A DNA stretch of 64,000 nucleotides from Methyloceanibacter sp. wino2. GTDB lineage: Bacteria > Pseudomonadota > Alphaproteobacteria > Rhizobiales > Methyloligellaceae. The stretch spans positions 1,674,001 to 1,738,000 of the forward strand of contig NZ_CP028960.1 in NCBI RefSeq assembly GCF_003071365.1, read 5' to 3'. The position numbers were made by a program, and so were the translations under genes. The notes under the pieces were generated by a model that saw only the letters and a list, made by a program, of their open reading frames with translations, was not told where the DNA came from and did not search any database. Below, piece by piece: positions 9,450-17,872 of the stretch; position 1 is the stretch's first letter, and every line of letters starts with the position of its first letter.

Positions 9450-11534
9450 ATGACCGAAAACGGCGGAAACCAACTCGGCGACGAGACCAGCCCCTATCTG
9501 CGCCAGCATAAGGACAATCCCGTCCACTGGCGCCCGTGGGGCCCGGAGGCGCTGGCCGAAGCCAAACGCACCGGCAAGCCAATTCTGCTGTCTGTCGGCT
9601 ATGCCGCCTGTCATTGGTGCCATGTCATGGCCCATGAGAGTTTCGAGGATCCTGAAACAGCCGCGGTCATGAACGACCTGTTCGTGAACATCAAGGTCGA
9701 TCGCGAGGAACGGCCAGACGTCGACTCGATCTACATGAACGCGCTGCAGATGATCGGCGAACAGGGCGGGTGGCCGCTGACCATGTTCCTCACGCCGGAC
9801 GCCGAACCCTTCTGGGGCGGAACCTACTTCCCGAAGCACCAGCGCTATGGCCGGCCGGCCTTCGTGAGCGTTCTGCGCACGGTCGCCCACACGTTTCACG
9901 CGGAGCCGCAAAAGGTCCGCACCAACGCCGACGCCCTGCGCACCAGGCTTCACCCCACCCAGCCCAAGGGCGAGGCGGTCCGGCTCACGGACGCCACGCT
10001 CCAGAACTGGACCCAGCGCTTCCTCCAGGCCGTGGATCCCGTGACGGGGGGCATGCGAGGGGCCCCAAAATTTCCCCAAACCAATTTCTTCGCGCTCCTC
10101 TGGCGCGGCGGCCTCCGCTACGACGCCGAAGCCTTGCGCGAGGCTGTCGACCTCACCCTGACCCATATCTGCCAGGGCGGAACCTACGATCATGTGGGTG
10201 GGGGCTTCGCCCGCTACAGCGTCGACGAGCAATGGCTCGTGCCGCACTTCGAGAAGATGCTTTACGACAACGCGCTCCTGATCGACCTCATGACCGAGGT
10301 CTGGCGCGAGACCAAGTCGCCCCTCTTTGCCACGCGCATCGAGGAGACGGTCGGCTGGCTGTTGCGGGAAATGGTCACGGAAGGCGGCGCCTTCGCCGCC
10401 TCGCTCGATGCGGACTCCGAAGGGGAGGAAGGCAAGTTCTATGTCTGGGACTTCGACGAGGTGAAGGCCCTGCTCGGCGCGGACAACATCAACTTCTTCG
10501 CCGACATGTACGACGTCACACCGCCGGGCAATTTCGAAGACAAGAATATTCCCAACCGTCTGCATACGGTCGAATTGCGGGACGAGGAAACCGAGGCGCG
10601 GCTGCAACGCATGCTGCGGACGCTTTTCGAAAGCCGTTCCCTCCGTATACGTCCTGGGTTCGACGACAAGGTCTTGGCCGACTGGAACGGACTGATGATC
10701 GCGGCGCTTGCCAATGCGGCCACGGCCTTCGACAGGCCCGAGTGGTTAGAGGCCGCGGAAACCGCCTTCGATTTCGTCCTTATGCGGATGAGTATGGGCG
10801 TGCGGCTCATTCATTCCTATCGCGAAGGCCCGGGTAACGCCCCTGCCACAGCCAGCGACTATGCCAATATGATCCGCGCCGCGCTCGCGCTCGCCAACGC
10901 CACCAACAACCCCGAATACGTGGAGCAGGCCTGCGCCTGGACCCACGTGCTCGACAAACATTATTGGTCCGAGGATCTCGGCGGCTATCACCTGGCGGCC
11001 GACGACACGAACGACATCCTCGTGCGCCCGCTCAACGCCCATGACGACGCGACGCCCAATGCCAACGCGATGATGGTGTCGAACCTCGTCGCGCTCACCT
11101 CCTGGACCGGCAATAATACGTATACGGATCGTGCCGAGAGGCTCATCGAGGCGTTCGGCCCCGCGATTACAGCAAACCCCGTTGGCCATTCAGGGATGCT
11201 GGGCGCGGCGCTCGACCGGCTGGCGCCGGCGCTCGTAGTCCTGATGGTTCCGGAAGGCGGCGACCCCACCGCCATGCGCGCGGCGCTCCGCGACGTGTCG
11301 CTCCCCAATGCGGTTGTCGACGAAGTCTGGGCCGACGAGACCCTGCCGTCGACGTCACCCGCCGCCGGCAAGACTGTCATCGACGGCAAGACCACGGCTT
11401 ACGTCTGTATCGGCCCGCAATGCTCCCTGCCGGTCACCGAACCGGAAAAGCTCGTGGAGACAATCAAGACGGCGCGGCAAGCGCCCAGCTCCGGAACTGC
11501 AGGGCCGAGCAATAGGGCGTCCAAGCAGACCTAA
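9450..11534 (+). CDS. Thioredoxin-domain protein of the DUF255/YyaL (SPATA20-like) family
   Basis: The 694-residue protein starts with a thioredoxin-like domain containing the redox motif CHWC in [15 protein letters not shown] (about residues 54-68) and [12 protein letters not shown], followed by a long six-hairpin glycosidase-like helical domain (for example [15 protein letters not shown] and [10 protein letters not shown]). This is the bacterial counterpart of mammalian SPATA20; the molecular role is not established. The ATG at 9450 has GGAAGGCAGG just upstream; an open frame reaching back to 8223 is only antisense of mnmE. The gene is divergent from mnmE and interrupts the usual mnmE-rho neighbourhood. 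Confidence 0.88.
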   Translation: MTENGGNQLGDETSPYLRQHKDNPVHWRPWGPEALAEAKRTGKPILLSVGYAACHWCHVMAHESFEDPETAAVMNDLFVNIKVDREERPDVDSIYMNALQMIGEQGGWPLTMFLTPDAEPFWGGTYFPKHQRYGRPAFVSVLRTVAHTFHAEPQKVRTNADALRTRLHPTQPKGEAVRLTDATLQNWTQRFLQAVDPVTGGMRGAPKFPQTNFFALLWRGGLRYDAEALREAVDLTLTHICQGGTYDHVGGGFARYSVDEQWLVPHFEKMLYDNALLIDLMTEVWRETKSPLFATRIEETVGWLLREMVTEGGAFAASLDADSEGEEGKFYVWDFDEVKALLGADNINFFADMYDVTPPGNFEDKNIPNRLHTVELRDEETEARLQRMLRTLFESRSLRIRPGFDDKVLADWNGLMIAALANAATAFDRPEWLEAAETAFDFVLMRMSMGVRLIHSYREGPGNAPATASDYANMIRAALALANATNNPEYVEQACAWTHVLDKHYWSEDLGGYHLAADDTNDILVRPLNAHDDATPNANAMMVSNLVALTSWTGNNTYTDRAERLIEAFGPAITANPVGHSGMLGAALDRLAPALVVLMVPEGGDPTAMRAALRDVSLPNAVVDEVWADETLPSTSPAAGKTVIDGKTTAYVCIGPQCSLPVTEPEKLVETIKTARQAPSSGTAGPSNRASKQT

Positions 11535-11622
11535 GCCGCGCAGATCGTCCACAACGACAGGCCAGCTAAGTGACTCTGGCACAATGATAATTCGTTAACC
11601 TATTGAGATTCAATAACGATTC

Positions 11623-11651
11623 TTGACTTTGAGTGCGAATAGCACCATATA
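11623..11651 (+). promoter_or_regulatory. Sigma-70-type promoter of the small RNA
   Basis: A -35 element TTGACT at 11623-11628 is separated by exactly 17 bases from a -10-like CATATA at 11646-11651. The predicted start, about 11656-11658, falls on the first bases of a ten-pair helix that closes the downstream RNA, which supports both calls. The surrounding sequence is clearly richer in A+T than the coding regions. Confidence 0.65.
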
Positions 11652-11655
11652 GTGA

Positions 11656-11800
11656 ATGGATCGAGTGACACGGTGAAAATCTGCCTGCCGTAGCACTGCG
11701 CTGAAAAGTTCTTTGGGCGAGCGGTCGCACAATGTGGGGTTCACCGGCAGGCCCCACCTCGATCCATCAAGACGAGCGCCCCTGGCCCAGGGGCGCTCGT
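11656..11800 (+). ncRNA. Candidate structured small RNA, about 145 nt, unidentified
   Basis: No reading frame of note covers this stretch, but it has promoter, structure and terminator. ATGGATCGAG at 11656-11665 is perfectly complementary to CTCGATCCAT at 11758-11767, closing the RNA. GTGGGG (11734-11739) pairs with CCCCAC (11752-11757) in a hairpin abutting that helix, and the hairpin loop segment CGGCAGG (11745-11751) can pair with CCTGCCG (11684-11690), as a pseudoknot or alternative fold. A perfect terminator hairpin ends it. The signal-recognition-particle RNA tetraloop motif and RNase P or tmRNA hallmarks are absent. 6S RNA has about this length and would be one candidate, but I cannot confirm it. 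Confidence 0.62.
11772..11800. terminator. Perfect 14-bp inverted-repeat terminator
   Basis: Bases 11772-11785 and 11787-11800 are perfect inverse complements (ACGAGCGCCCCTGG and CCAGGGGCGCTCGT) around one base, giving a very stable G+C-rich hairpin. On the plus strand it ends the small RNA; the following CTACTATTC is only moderately T-rich. It could also terminate the minus-strand gene ending at 11808, which lies eight bases away. Confidence 0.75.
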
Positions 11801-11807
11801 CTACTAT

Positions 11808-12218
11808 TCAGGGATGCTTCTTGATCAAGCGACCGCGACGCAAGAAGCTCCGAGTCTGTCGCCTCCGTAATCTTCGAAACGATGTCATCAGCATCTCACG
11901 GTCGGGTGACGCGACCTTTAGAACGGCAACATACCTAAGCTGAGAGTTTGGCTCGATGTACGAGCAGACGTAGGCATTGGGCTTAGCCTTTTCTTGCACG
12001 ACCATTCCATTTTGAATAACCAAGCACGACAGCAACAGATCGATGTCGGAAATGTCGGGGTGTTTCTCATTGATATGAAGCAGGCTCTCTCGTGAGAGGT
12101 ACACGAGCGTTGAAAAGACTCCGATCTCCGAGGCAACACCAAACGGAAGGTTGCCAACCTCGATGATCTCACACCAGCCAGAGCGCAGCTTTGCGATGTC
12201 GCCCAGAGTGATCGTCAT
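11808..12218 (-). CDS. Hypothetical protein, possible BECR-fold (colicin E5/RelE-like) nuclease
   Basis: The 136-residue protein has no secretion signal or membrane segment. Its middle and end follow a pattern I associate with stand-alone barnase-EndoU-ColicinE5-RelE type nuclease domains: VYLSRESLLHINEKHPDI, a helix ending in a short V-loop, then two strands around LRYVAVLKVASPD and a basic C-terminus with TSFRRLRRRQTRSFLRRGR. This is a fold-level guess, not a recognised family. The gene is less G+C-rich than its neighbours, no antitoxin-like partner is adjacent, and it ends beside a strong terminator. It may be a horizontally acquired fragment or toxin-like enzyme. Confidence 0.6.
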   Translation of the reverse strand: MTITLGDIAKLRSGWCEIIEVGNLPFGVASEIGVFSTLVYLSRESLLHINEKHPDISDIDLLLSCLVIQNGMVVQEKAKPNAYVCSYIEPNSQLRYVAVLKVASPDREMLMTSFRRLRRRQTRSFLRRGRLIKKHP

Positions 12219-12579
12219 GGGTCGAGGACCTGCGACTCAAAACGACCACCACCACCACGCGGTCTAACTCCAACGCAAGGCGTGACTGGTCGGCCACCAC
12301 GACCATCTTGCAAACAATCGCGACCAGACAACGCGCATGGCTCTGGCCAATTCACAAAGAGACTCTGTGAAGAGAGAATGGCGTCCATATATCCGAGAAC
12401 CTTTCATCGAGCGGAGTCGTGCGGAATGGCCCGGCTCAGCAAGCGAAACCTTCAAATCACTCAAATGTAAGGAGGGGACATCCCCGTTCGGATACTGAGG
12501 ATTTTAGTCTGAGTCGCGCCGAGAGTTCAACGAACAACCCCGGCCAAATGAGCCGGGGCTTTCGTCAACAAAATGGGCA
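12219..12579. other. Gene-poor, lower-G+C stretch
   Basis: These 361 bases hold no reading frame with a credible start, ribosome site or recognisable product; frames of 62-66 codons on both strands look accidental. The only structure seen is the terminator hairpin at 12538-12558. Composition resembles the adjoining nuclease-like gene rather than the housekeeping genes, consistent with acquired or decayed DNA. Confidence 0.5.
12538..12558. terminator. Terminator downstream of the small orphan gene
   Basis: CCCCGGC (12538-12544) pairs with GCCGGGG (12552-12558) around a seven-base loop. Read on the minus strand it lies 21 bases past the stop of the gene at 12580-12825 and is followed by TTGTT, as expected for an intrinsic terminator; on the plus strand it is followed by CTTTC. 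Confidence 0.6.
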
Positions 12580-12825
12580 TCAATCAAGGAGCCAGGGTTT
12601 AAGCATCCGTCGCGCTCGTTTGAGCTGCTCACGCTTGTGGTCTGCACCAGCGCCCTTGGAATCCAAATACAGACTGAGCTGCCTTCTTGCAGCTTTCCAG
12701 CCGATGTGCCGCTCGCGCAATGACGTGAGCAACTTGAATGCGCGTTTCTCATCGCTGGGATGCCCGGCGAAGATGCCGTCAGCACTGCCAAAACAACCCG
12801 GAACACCTGAATCCCATTCGGCCAT
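12580..12825 (-). CDS. Small orphan protein, 81 residues
   Basis: The gene is supported by a strong ribosome-binding sequence (AGGGAGGG, about seven bases before the ATG at 12825) and by a terminator just beyond its stop. The product is soluble, with an acidic N-terminal part and a basic helical second half (RAFKLLTSLRERHIGWKAAR, then KREQLKRARRMLK), which might bind nucleic acid. I do not recognise the family. It lies 116 bases downstream of rho on the same strand and could be read through from it. Confidence 0.5.
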   Translation of the reverse strand: MAEWDSGVPGCFGSADGIFAGHPSDEKRAFKLLTSLRERHIGWKAARRQLSLYLDSKGAGADHKREQLKRARRMLKPWLLD

Positions 12826-12941
12826 TTCCAGCCCTCCCTAGTTGTAAAACCAGAGATAAGCCTACTTCAGCTTTGTGGATTCGCCAATTGTACAAACGCC
12901 CGCCGACAAGGCGGCCCATCGAAGGATCTAAGCATCTAACC

Positions 12942-14207
12942 TTAAGTGTTCATCGAATCGAAGAACTCGTCGTTGTTCTTGGTCTGCTTCAGCTTGTCGA
13001 CCAGGAACTCGATCGCATCCATGGTGCCCATGGGGTTCAGGATGCGGCGGAGCACGTACATCTTCTTGAGCTGATCCTTCTCGACCAGCAGCTCTTCCTT
13101 GCGGGTGCCGGAGCGGGCGATATCGATGGCCGGGAACACGCGCTTGTCGGCGACCTTGCGGTCGAGCACGACTTCGGAGTTACCGGTGCCCTTGAACTCT
13201 TCGAAGATGACTTCGTCCATGCGGCTGCCCGTATCGATCAGGGCCGTAGCGATAATCGTCAGTGAACCGCCTTCTTCGATATTGCGCGCGGCGCCGAAGA
13301 AACGCTTCGGGCGCTGCAGCGCGTTCGCGTCCACACCGCCGGTCAGCACCTTGCCCGACGAGGGCACCACAGTGTTGTAGGCGCGGCCAAGACGCGTGAT
13401 CGAATCGAGCAGAATGACCACGTCGCGGCCATGCTCCACCAGGCGCTTGGCCTTCTCGATGACCATCTCGGCCACCTGCACGTGGCGCGCGGCCGGCTCG
13501 TCGAAGGTCGAGGACACAACCTCGCCCTTCACCGAGCGCTGCATGTCGGTCACTTCTTCCGGGCGCTCGTCGATCAGGAGCACGATCAGATAGCACTCCG
13601 GATGATTGGCGGTGATCGAGTGGGCGATGTTCTGAAGGATGATCGTCTTACCGGTGCGCGGCTGCGCCACGATCAGGCCACGCTGGCCCTTGCCGATCGG
13701 CGCGACGATGTCGATGACCCGGCCGGTGTAGTCCTTCTTGGTCGGATCCTCGGTCTCCATCTCGAGACGCTCGTCCGGATAGAGCGGCGTCAGATTGTCG
13801 AAGTGGATCTTGTGGCGCTGCTTCTCGGGGTCCTCGAAATTGATCGTGTTGACCTTGAGAAGCGCGAAATAGCGTTCACCTTCCTTGGGGCTTCTGATCT
13901 GCCCCTCAACCGTGTCGCCGGTCCGAAGACCAAAGCGCCGGATCTGCGAGGGCGAAACGTAGATGTCGTCGGGGCCGGCCAGATAGTTCGAATCGGGCGA
14001 CCGTAGAAAGCCGAATCCATCCTGCAGAACCTCGACCACGCCCTGGCCGGTGATATCCACCTCCCGGGCGGCGAGTTGCTTGAGGATCGCGAACATGAGC
14101 TCCTGCTTGCGCATGGCGTTCGCGTTTTCGACTTCGACCTCCTCGGCAAAGCTCAAAAGCTCCGTCGGCGATTTGGCCTTCAAATCTTGCAGCTTCATTT
14201 CCTGCAC
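12942..14207 (-). CDS. rho: Transcription termination factor Rho
   Basis: Rho is a hexameric RNA-dependent ATPase that terminates untranslated transcripts. The 421-residue protein has the N-terminal helical and cold-shock-like RNA-binding domain ([36 protein letters not shown]) and the ATPase core with Walker [13 protein letters not shown], Walker [17 protein letters not shown] and the Q- and R-loop region ending SGTRKEELL. The length is normal for alphaproteobacteria. It precedes hemJ and hemE in the opposite sense of transcription order (hemE-hemJ-rho on the minus strand), the usual origin-proximal arrangement. Confidence 0.97.
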   Translation of the reverse strand: MQEMKLQDLKAKSPTELLSFAEEVEVENANAMRKQELMFAILKQLAAREVDITGQGVVEVLQDGFGFLRSPDSNYLAGPDDIYVSPSQIRRFGLRTGDTVEGQIRSPKEGERYFALLKVNTINFEDPEKQRHKIHFDNLTPLYPDERLEMETEDPTKKDYTGRVIDIVAPIGKGQRGLIVAQPRTGKTIILQNIAHSITANHPECYLIVLLIDERPEEVTDMQRSVKGEVVSSTFDEPAARHVQVAEMVIEKAKRLVEHGRDVVILLDSITRLGRAYNTVVPSSGKVLTGGVDANALQRPKRFFGAARNIEEGGSLTIIATALIDTGSRMDEVIFEEFKGTGNSEVVLDRKVADKRVFPAIDIARSGTRKEELLVEKDQLKKMYVLRRILNPMGTMDAIEFLVDKLKQTKNNDEFFDSMNT

Positions 14208-14492
14208 GCTGCTAACTCCAATGGGGAAAAGGGTTGTCGGTTTGATTGCCGCGCGCCTTGCGGCACGCGAACGAAGAGAAAGGGAAAGGGATGGTCTATG
14301 GCGGGAGGGCGGCGGACCGCCCCGGCCAGTCCACGTCAGATACCGGACTGGAACCTTGAGGCTTAGACTAAATTCGAGTCGTCTTATAGCAGAGCCCGCG
14401 CCCGCGCGGAATAGACTTGGCTCAAAAGCCGCACAGAATTTGCTTGGGTTCTGATTGAGCCGTAATCAGCCGCAAAAAACCGCAATAAGCCC

Positions 14493-14921
14493 CTAAAAAG
14501 GCTTTACCACCGCCAGGATGACAATAGCGATCATCAGGAGCGTCGGGACTTCATTGGCGATCCGGTAGAAGCGCTGGCTGTGGGTATTGCGATCCTCGGC
14601 GAACTCCCGGGTCCAGCGGGCGAGAAAGCCCGTGAAACCCGACATCGCCACGACCAGGAGCAGCTTGAGGTGGAACCAGCCGGCAAGGGCCCAATCCACT
14701 GCGTAATAGGCGAGGATCAGCCCGAACACCCAGCTCGCGATCATGGCCGGCGTGATGATCGCCTTCAGGAGCCGGCGTTCCATGACCTTGAAGGTTTCGG
14801 ACTGCTTCGATCCCGCCTCCGCCTCGGTGTGATAGACGAACAGCCGCGGCAGATAGAGGACACCGGCCATCCAGGCGATCACCGAGATGATGTGAAACGC
14901 CTTGATGTAGAGAAGAAACAT
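14493..14921 (-). CDS. hemJ: Protoporphyrinogen IX oxidase HemJ
   Basis: HemJ is a membrane enzyme that oxidises protoporphyrinogen IX to protoporphyrin IX in haem synthesis, used by bacteria lacking HemY or HemG. The 142-residue protein has four hydrophobic segments and the family motif around FHIISVIAWMAGVLYLPRLF, with the conserved histidine in the first helix and the YH after it. It starts 15 bases beyond the hemE stop on the same strand, so hemE-hemJ are one operon in the haem pathway. Confidence 0.94.
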   Translation of the reverse strand: MFLLYIKAFHIISVIAWMAGVLYLPRLFVYHTEAEAGSKQSETFKVMERRLLKAIITPAMIASWVFGLILAYYAVDWALAGWFHLKLLLVVAMSGFTGFLARWTREFAEDRNTHSQRFYRIANEVPTLLMIAIVILAVVKPF

Positions 14922-14936
14922 AAGTTTTTCAGACCT

Positions 14937-15979
14937 TTAGACGGCGTGATCGCCCTTCACCAGACGCACGAGCCGTTCCACGTTCTCGATCGGTGTCTCC
15001 GGCAGGATGCCATGGCCGAGATTGAAGATGAACGGCCGGTCGCCGAGCGTCTCCAGGATCTCATGGACACGCGCATCGAGTTGGGGGCCGCCCGCGACCA
15101 GCAGCACCGGATCCAGATTGCCCTGCACGGGCACGATGGGCTGGAGCGTGTCGCGGATCCAGCCAACCGGCAGACTGGTGTCGCATCCGACCGCATCGAT
15201 CTCCGTCTCTTGCGCGTAACGCACCGCCGAAGGTCCGGCGCCCCGGGAAAGCCTATGATCGGAATATCCGGCACCTCGGCCTTCACCCGCTCCACGATCT
15301 CCCGCGTTGGCGCGATGCACCACCGGGCGAACGCATCTTCGGGAAGGCTCCCCGACCAGCTGTCGAAGATCTGGAGCGCCCGGCAGCCTGCGCGGACCTG
15401 CCCCAGCAGATAGGTCACCGACGTCTCCACGATCGTATCGATGAGAGCCCGGAACAGCGGGGGGTCCTCGTAGGATAGCGCCCGGGCCCGCGCTTGGTCC
15501 TTGCTGCCCGCGCCTTCGACCATGTAGGTGGCAACGGTCCAGGGCGCCCCACAGAAGCCGATCAACGGAACGCCCTCCGGAAGCCCGGCGACTACCCGTT
15601 CCACCGTCTCATAGACCGGTGAGAGCTTTTCAGGGGCCGCTGTAGGATCGAGCCGACCCAGTGCCGCGGCGTCGCGAATGGGTTCGAGCTTCGGACCCTC
15701 TCCTTCCACGAACGCAACCGACTGACCGAGTGCAAACGGCACGATGAGAATGTCGGAGAACACGATCGAAGCGTCGAACGGAAACCGGCGTAAGGGTTGA
15801 AGCGTGACTTCCGCCGCCAGTTTGGGTGTTAGGCACAGATCCAGGAACGAGGGAACGGTCTTCCGGACTTCCCGGTACTCGGGCAGATAGCGGCCGGCCT
15901 GACGCATCAGCCACATGGGTGCAGGCGAACAGGTCTGACCGCTCAGAACGGACAGAAAGGGAGACTCGGGAACAGACAT
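14937..15979 (-). CDS. hemE: Uroporphyrinogen decarboxylase, apparent frameshift
   Basis: HemE removes four acetate carboxyls from uroporphyrinogen III to give coproporphyrinogen III. The N-terminal frame shows the signature PMWLMRQAGRYLPEYR and GFCGAPWTVATYM and runs through VPDIPIIGFP; the family then expects RGAGPSAVRYAQETEIDAVG, which continues in the next frame to the normal end. Adding one base in CCCCGGG at 15241-15247 joins the frames and gives 347 residues. HemE is normally essential where haem is made de novo, so a sequencing deletion is favoured over inactivation. The gene lies beside the putative replication origin. Confidence 0.93.
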
Positions 15980-16408
15980 GCGCCTCTCTAAAACTAATAA
16001 GAAGAGTCTTTAAAAGGGTTTCTGTTGTTTTTGTTATGCCGTGGATAGCGGACATTCATCTTCATCACCACTGTTTCAACAGGCTTCGCATGGCCGAATG
16101 CGACGGTATCGCGATGATTGTAGCGGGCTGTGGCCAGGCGCGCTTGATACAAGGCATAACATTATGGACCCTCACATTTTTTTCCGCGACGGGACGGCTT
16201 GAGAACGGCGGGACGACCTGTGCGTTTCACCCTCTCGGAGCTGGGGATGAAAAAGGCTATTGTCCCCCCTGCTGACAAACTCCGTCACGATCTAGACACA
16301 GACGAATCTGTGAAAAACAAAGCGTATGATTTGCGGGTCAGCGGGGAGAGACGCGGCACCGGCTAGTGTTGCTCCCATCGCCCGCCCCAGTTATCCAATG
16401 GCCGTACA
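15980..16408. other. oriC: Putative chromosomal replication origin (hemE-ppsR intergenic region)
   Basis: These 429 non-coding bases lie between divergent hemE and ppsR, the position of the Caulobacter crescentus origin and next to hemE as in Sinorhizobium. An A+T-rich patch sits at about 15988-16036, and GAGTC and GAATC sites for CcrM-type methylation occur at 16004 and 16304. DnaA-box-like 9-mers are degenerate: TGTGAAAAA at 16309 (one mismatch to TGTGNATAA), CGTGGATAG at 16040, TTATGGACC at 16162 and TTATCCAAT at 16391 (two mismatches each). parAB and parS lie 8-12 kb away. The call rests mainly on gene order; promoters of hemE and ppsR must also be here. Confidence 0.6.
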
Positions 16409-17245
16409 ATGGATATCCAACAGCGTACCTTCCATCTGCATATGATCTCCGACGCCACGGGCGAGACGCTCGTGACGATCGCGCGGGCCGTGGGAGTGCA
16501 ATATGCGGCGGCGCGAGCGATCGAACATCTGCATCCGCTTGTCCGCAGCGAACGCGAACTCGAACGGGTGCTGCGCGAGGTCGAGGCGGCGCCGGGCATC
16601 GTCCTCTACACGCTGTTCAATCGCGACCTGGCCGAAAAGCTCGAGCAGGCCTGCAAAGGTTTGAACGTTCCCTACGTCGCGCCGCTGCTGAACGTGCTTC
16701 AGGTGTTCGAATCCTATTTGGGCATGGCATCGACGCCGATGGTGGGCGGGCAGCACCAGCTCAACGCGGACTATTTCCGCCGCATCGAGGCGCTGAACTT
16801 CACCATGATGCACGACGACGGGCATTTGCCGGACAATCTGGACGATGCCGACATCATCCTACTCGGAATCAGCCGGACCTCGAAAACGCCGACCAGCATC
16901 TATCTCGCCAATCGGGGACTGAAGACCGCCAACGTCCCCCTCGTGCCGGGCGTGCCCGTCCCGCCGCAGCTCGAACAAGAGACGAACGCCTTCGTGGTCG
17001 CTCTGGTCGCGAGCCCGGAGCGGATCTCGCAAGTGCGCCACAATCGGGTGATCGAGCAGGCCCATGGGCATTTGGACGACTATGTGGATCGCGACGCCAT
17101 TGCGGCGGAGATCGCGCAGACGCGCCAGCTCTGCGCGCGCCACGGCTGGCCCATCATCGATGTGACGCGCCGGTCGATCGAAGAGACCGCGGCCGCGATC
17201 ATCCGGCTCTATGACGACCGCGACGCACCGGCCCTCGATACATGA
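16409..17245 (+). CDS. ppsR: Pyruvate, phosphate dikinase regulatory protein (DUF299)
   Basis: This bifunctional kinase/pyrophosphorylase switches pyruvate phosphate dikinase or PEP synthase off by ADP-dependent threonine phosphorylation and on by phosphate-dependent dephosphorylation. The 278-residue protein has the family opening FHLHMISDATGETL, the segment GISRTSKTPTSIYLANRG containing the P-loop-like nucleotide site, and RHNRV near the C-terminus. Its stop overlaps the maf start as ATGA. Position beside hemE across the presumed origin is conserved in alphaproteobacteria. Confidence 0.94.
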   Translation: MDIQQRTFHLHMISDATGETLVTIARAVGVQYAAARAIEHLHPLVRSERELERVLREVEAAPGIVLYTLFNRDLAEKLEQACKGLNVPYVAPLLNVLQVFESYLGMASTPMVGGQHQLNADYFRRIEALNFTMMHDDGHLPDNLDDADIILLGISRTSKTPTSIYLANRGLKTANVPLVPGVPVPPQLEQETNAFVVALVASPERISQVRHNRVIEQAHGHLDDYVDRDAIAAEIAQTRQLCARHGWPIIDVTRRSIEETAAAIIRLYDDRDAPALDT

Positions 17246-17865
17246 CGAATTTTCTCCAAGAGGGCCGCGCGCCCCTCATTCTCGCCTCCGCCAGCGCCAC
17301 GCGGCGCAAGCTTCTGGAAGGCACAGGCCTCACCTTCAGCACGAAGAGCTCCGATCTCGACGAGGCGGCCATGCGCACGGCGATGGGTCTCGAAGGCACG
17401 GTGGAACCCAGCGACGTGGCAGAGGTCCTGGCGCGCGCCAAGGCCGAGGACGTGAGCGCCCAGTCGGGCGATGCCTTCGTCATCGGCGGAGACCAGGTGA
17501 TGGCCGCCGGCGGCAAGATCTACGGGAAGCCGCAGTCGATGGAGGATGCCAGAACCCGGCTGCTCGACCTCAGCGGCAAGAGCCATCAACTGCACACCGC
17601 CGTTGTTATTGCCACGGGTGGTGCCACCGTCTGGGCTTACACGGACGTCGCGACGCTGACCATGCGGCGTCTGTCGCCGGAATTCGTGGGGCGCTACCTC
17701 GCCGCGGCGGGTGAGGGCGTTCTAGGCGCGGTCGGGGCCTACCAGATCGAATCGCTTGGCATCCAGCTCTTCGAAAAGATCGAAGGCGACTTCTTCTCGA
17801 TCCTGGGCCTGCCGCTGCTCCCGCTGCTCGATGCGCTGCGGCGCGAGGGGGCGATCGAGGGATGA
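17242..17865 (+). CDS. maf: Maf-family nucleotide pyrophosphatase
   Basis: Maf proteins hydrolyse non-canonical or pyrimidine nucleoside triphosphates to monophosphates and have been linked to septum control. The 207-residue product carries the N-terminal motif LILASASATRRKLL and the catalytic-aspartate region FVIGGDQVM. Its start overlaps the ppsR stop by four bases, and aroE follows seven bases after its stop, so the cluster ppsR-maf-aroE-coaE-dnaQ is one transcription unit. Confidence 0.92.
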   Translation: MTNFLQEGRAPLILASASATRRKLLEGTGLTFSTKSSDLDEAAMRTAMGLEGTVEPSDVAEVLARAKAEDVSAQSGDAFVIGGDQVMAAGGKIYGKPQSMEDARTRLLDLSGKSHQLHTAVVIATGGATVWAYTDVATLTMRRLSPEFVGRYLAAAGEGVLGAVGAYQIESLGIQLFEKIEGDFFSILGLPLLPLLDALRREGAIEG

Positions 17866-17872
17866 CGGGACC

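Noticed and set aside
11656-11800. SRP (4.5S) RNA or tmRNA
   Set aside because: The conserved GGAA-type apical loop of SRP RNA and the tRNA-like ends of tmRNA are absent, although size and terminator would fit a stable RNA.
12282-12470. 62-codon plus-strand frame ending just before GGAGGGG
   Set aside because: No ribosome site or plausible protein composition, and a minus-strand frame of similar size overlaps it.
16391-16399. Strong DnaA box
   Set aside because: TTATCCAAT differs from the consensus at two positions and lies next to the ppsR start; listed only as weak support for the origin.
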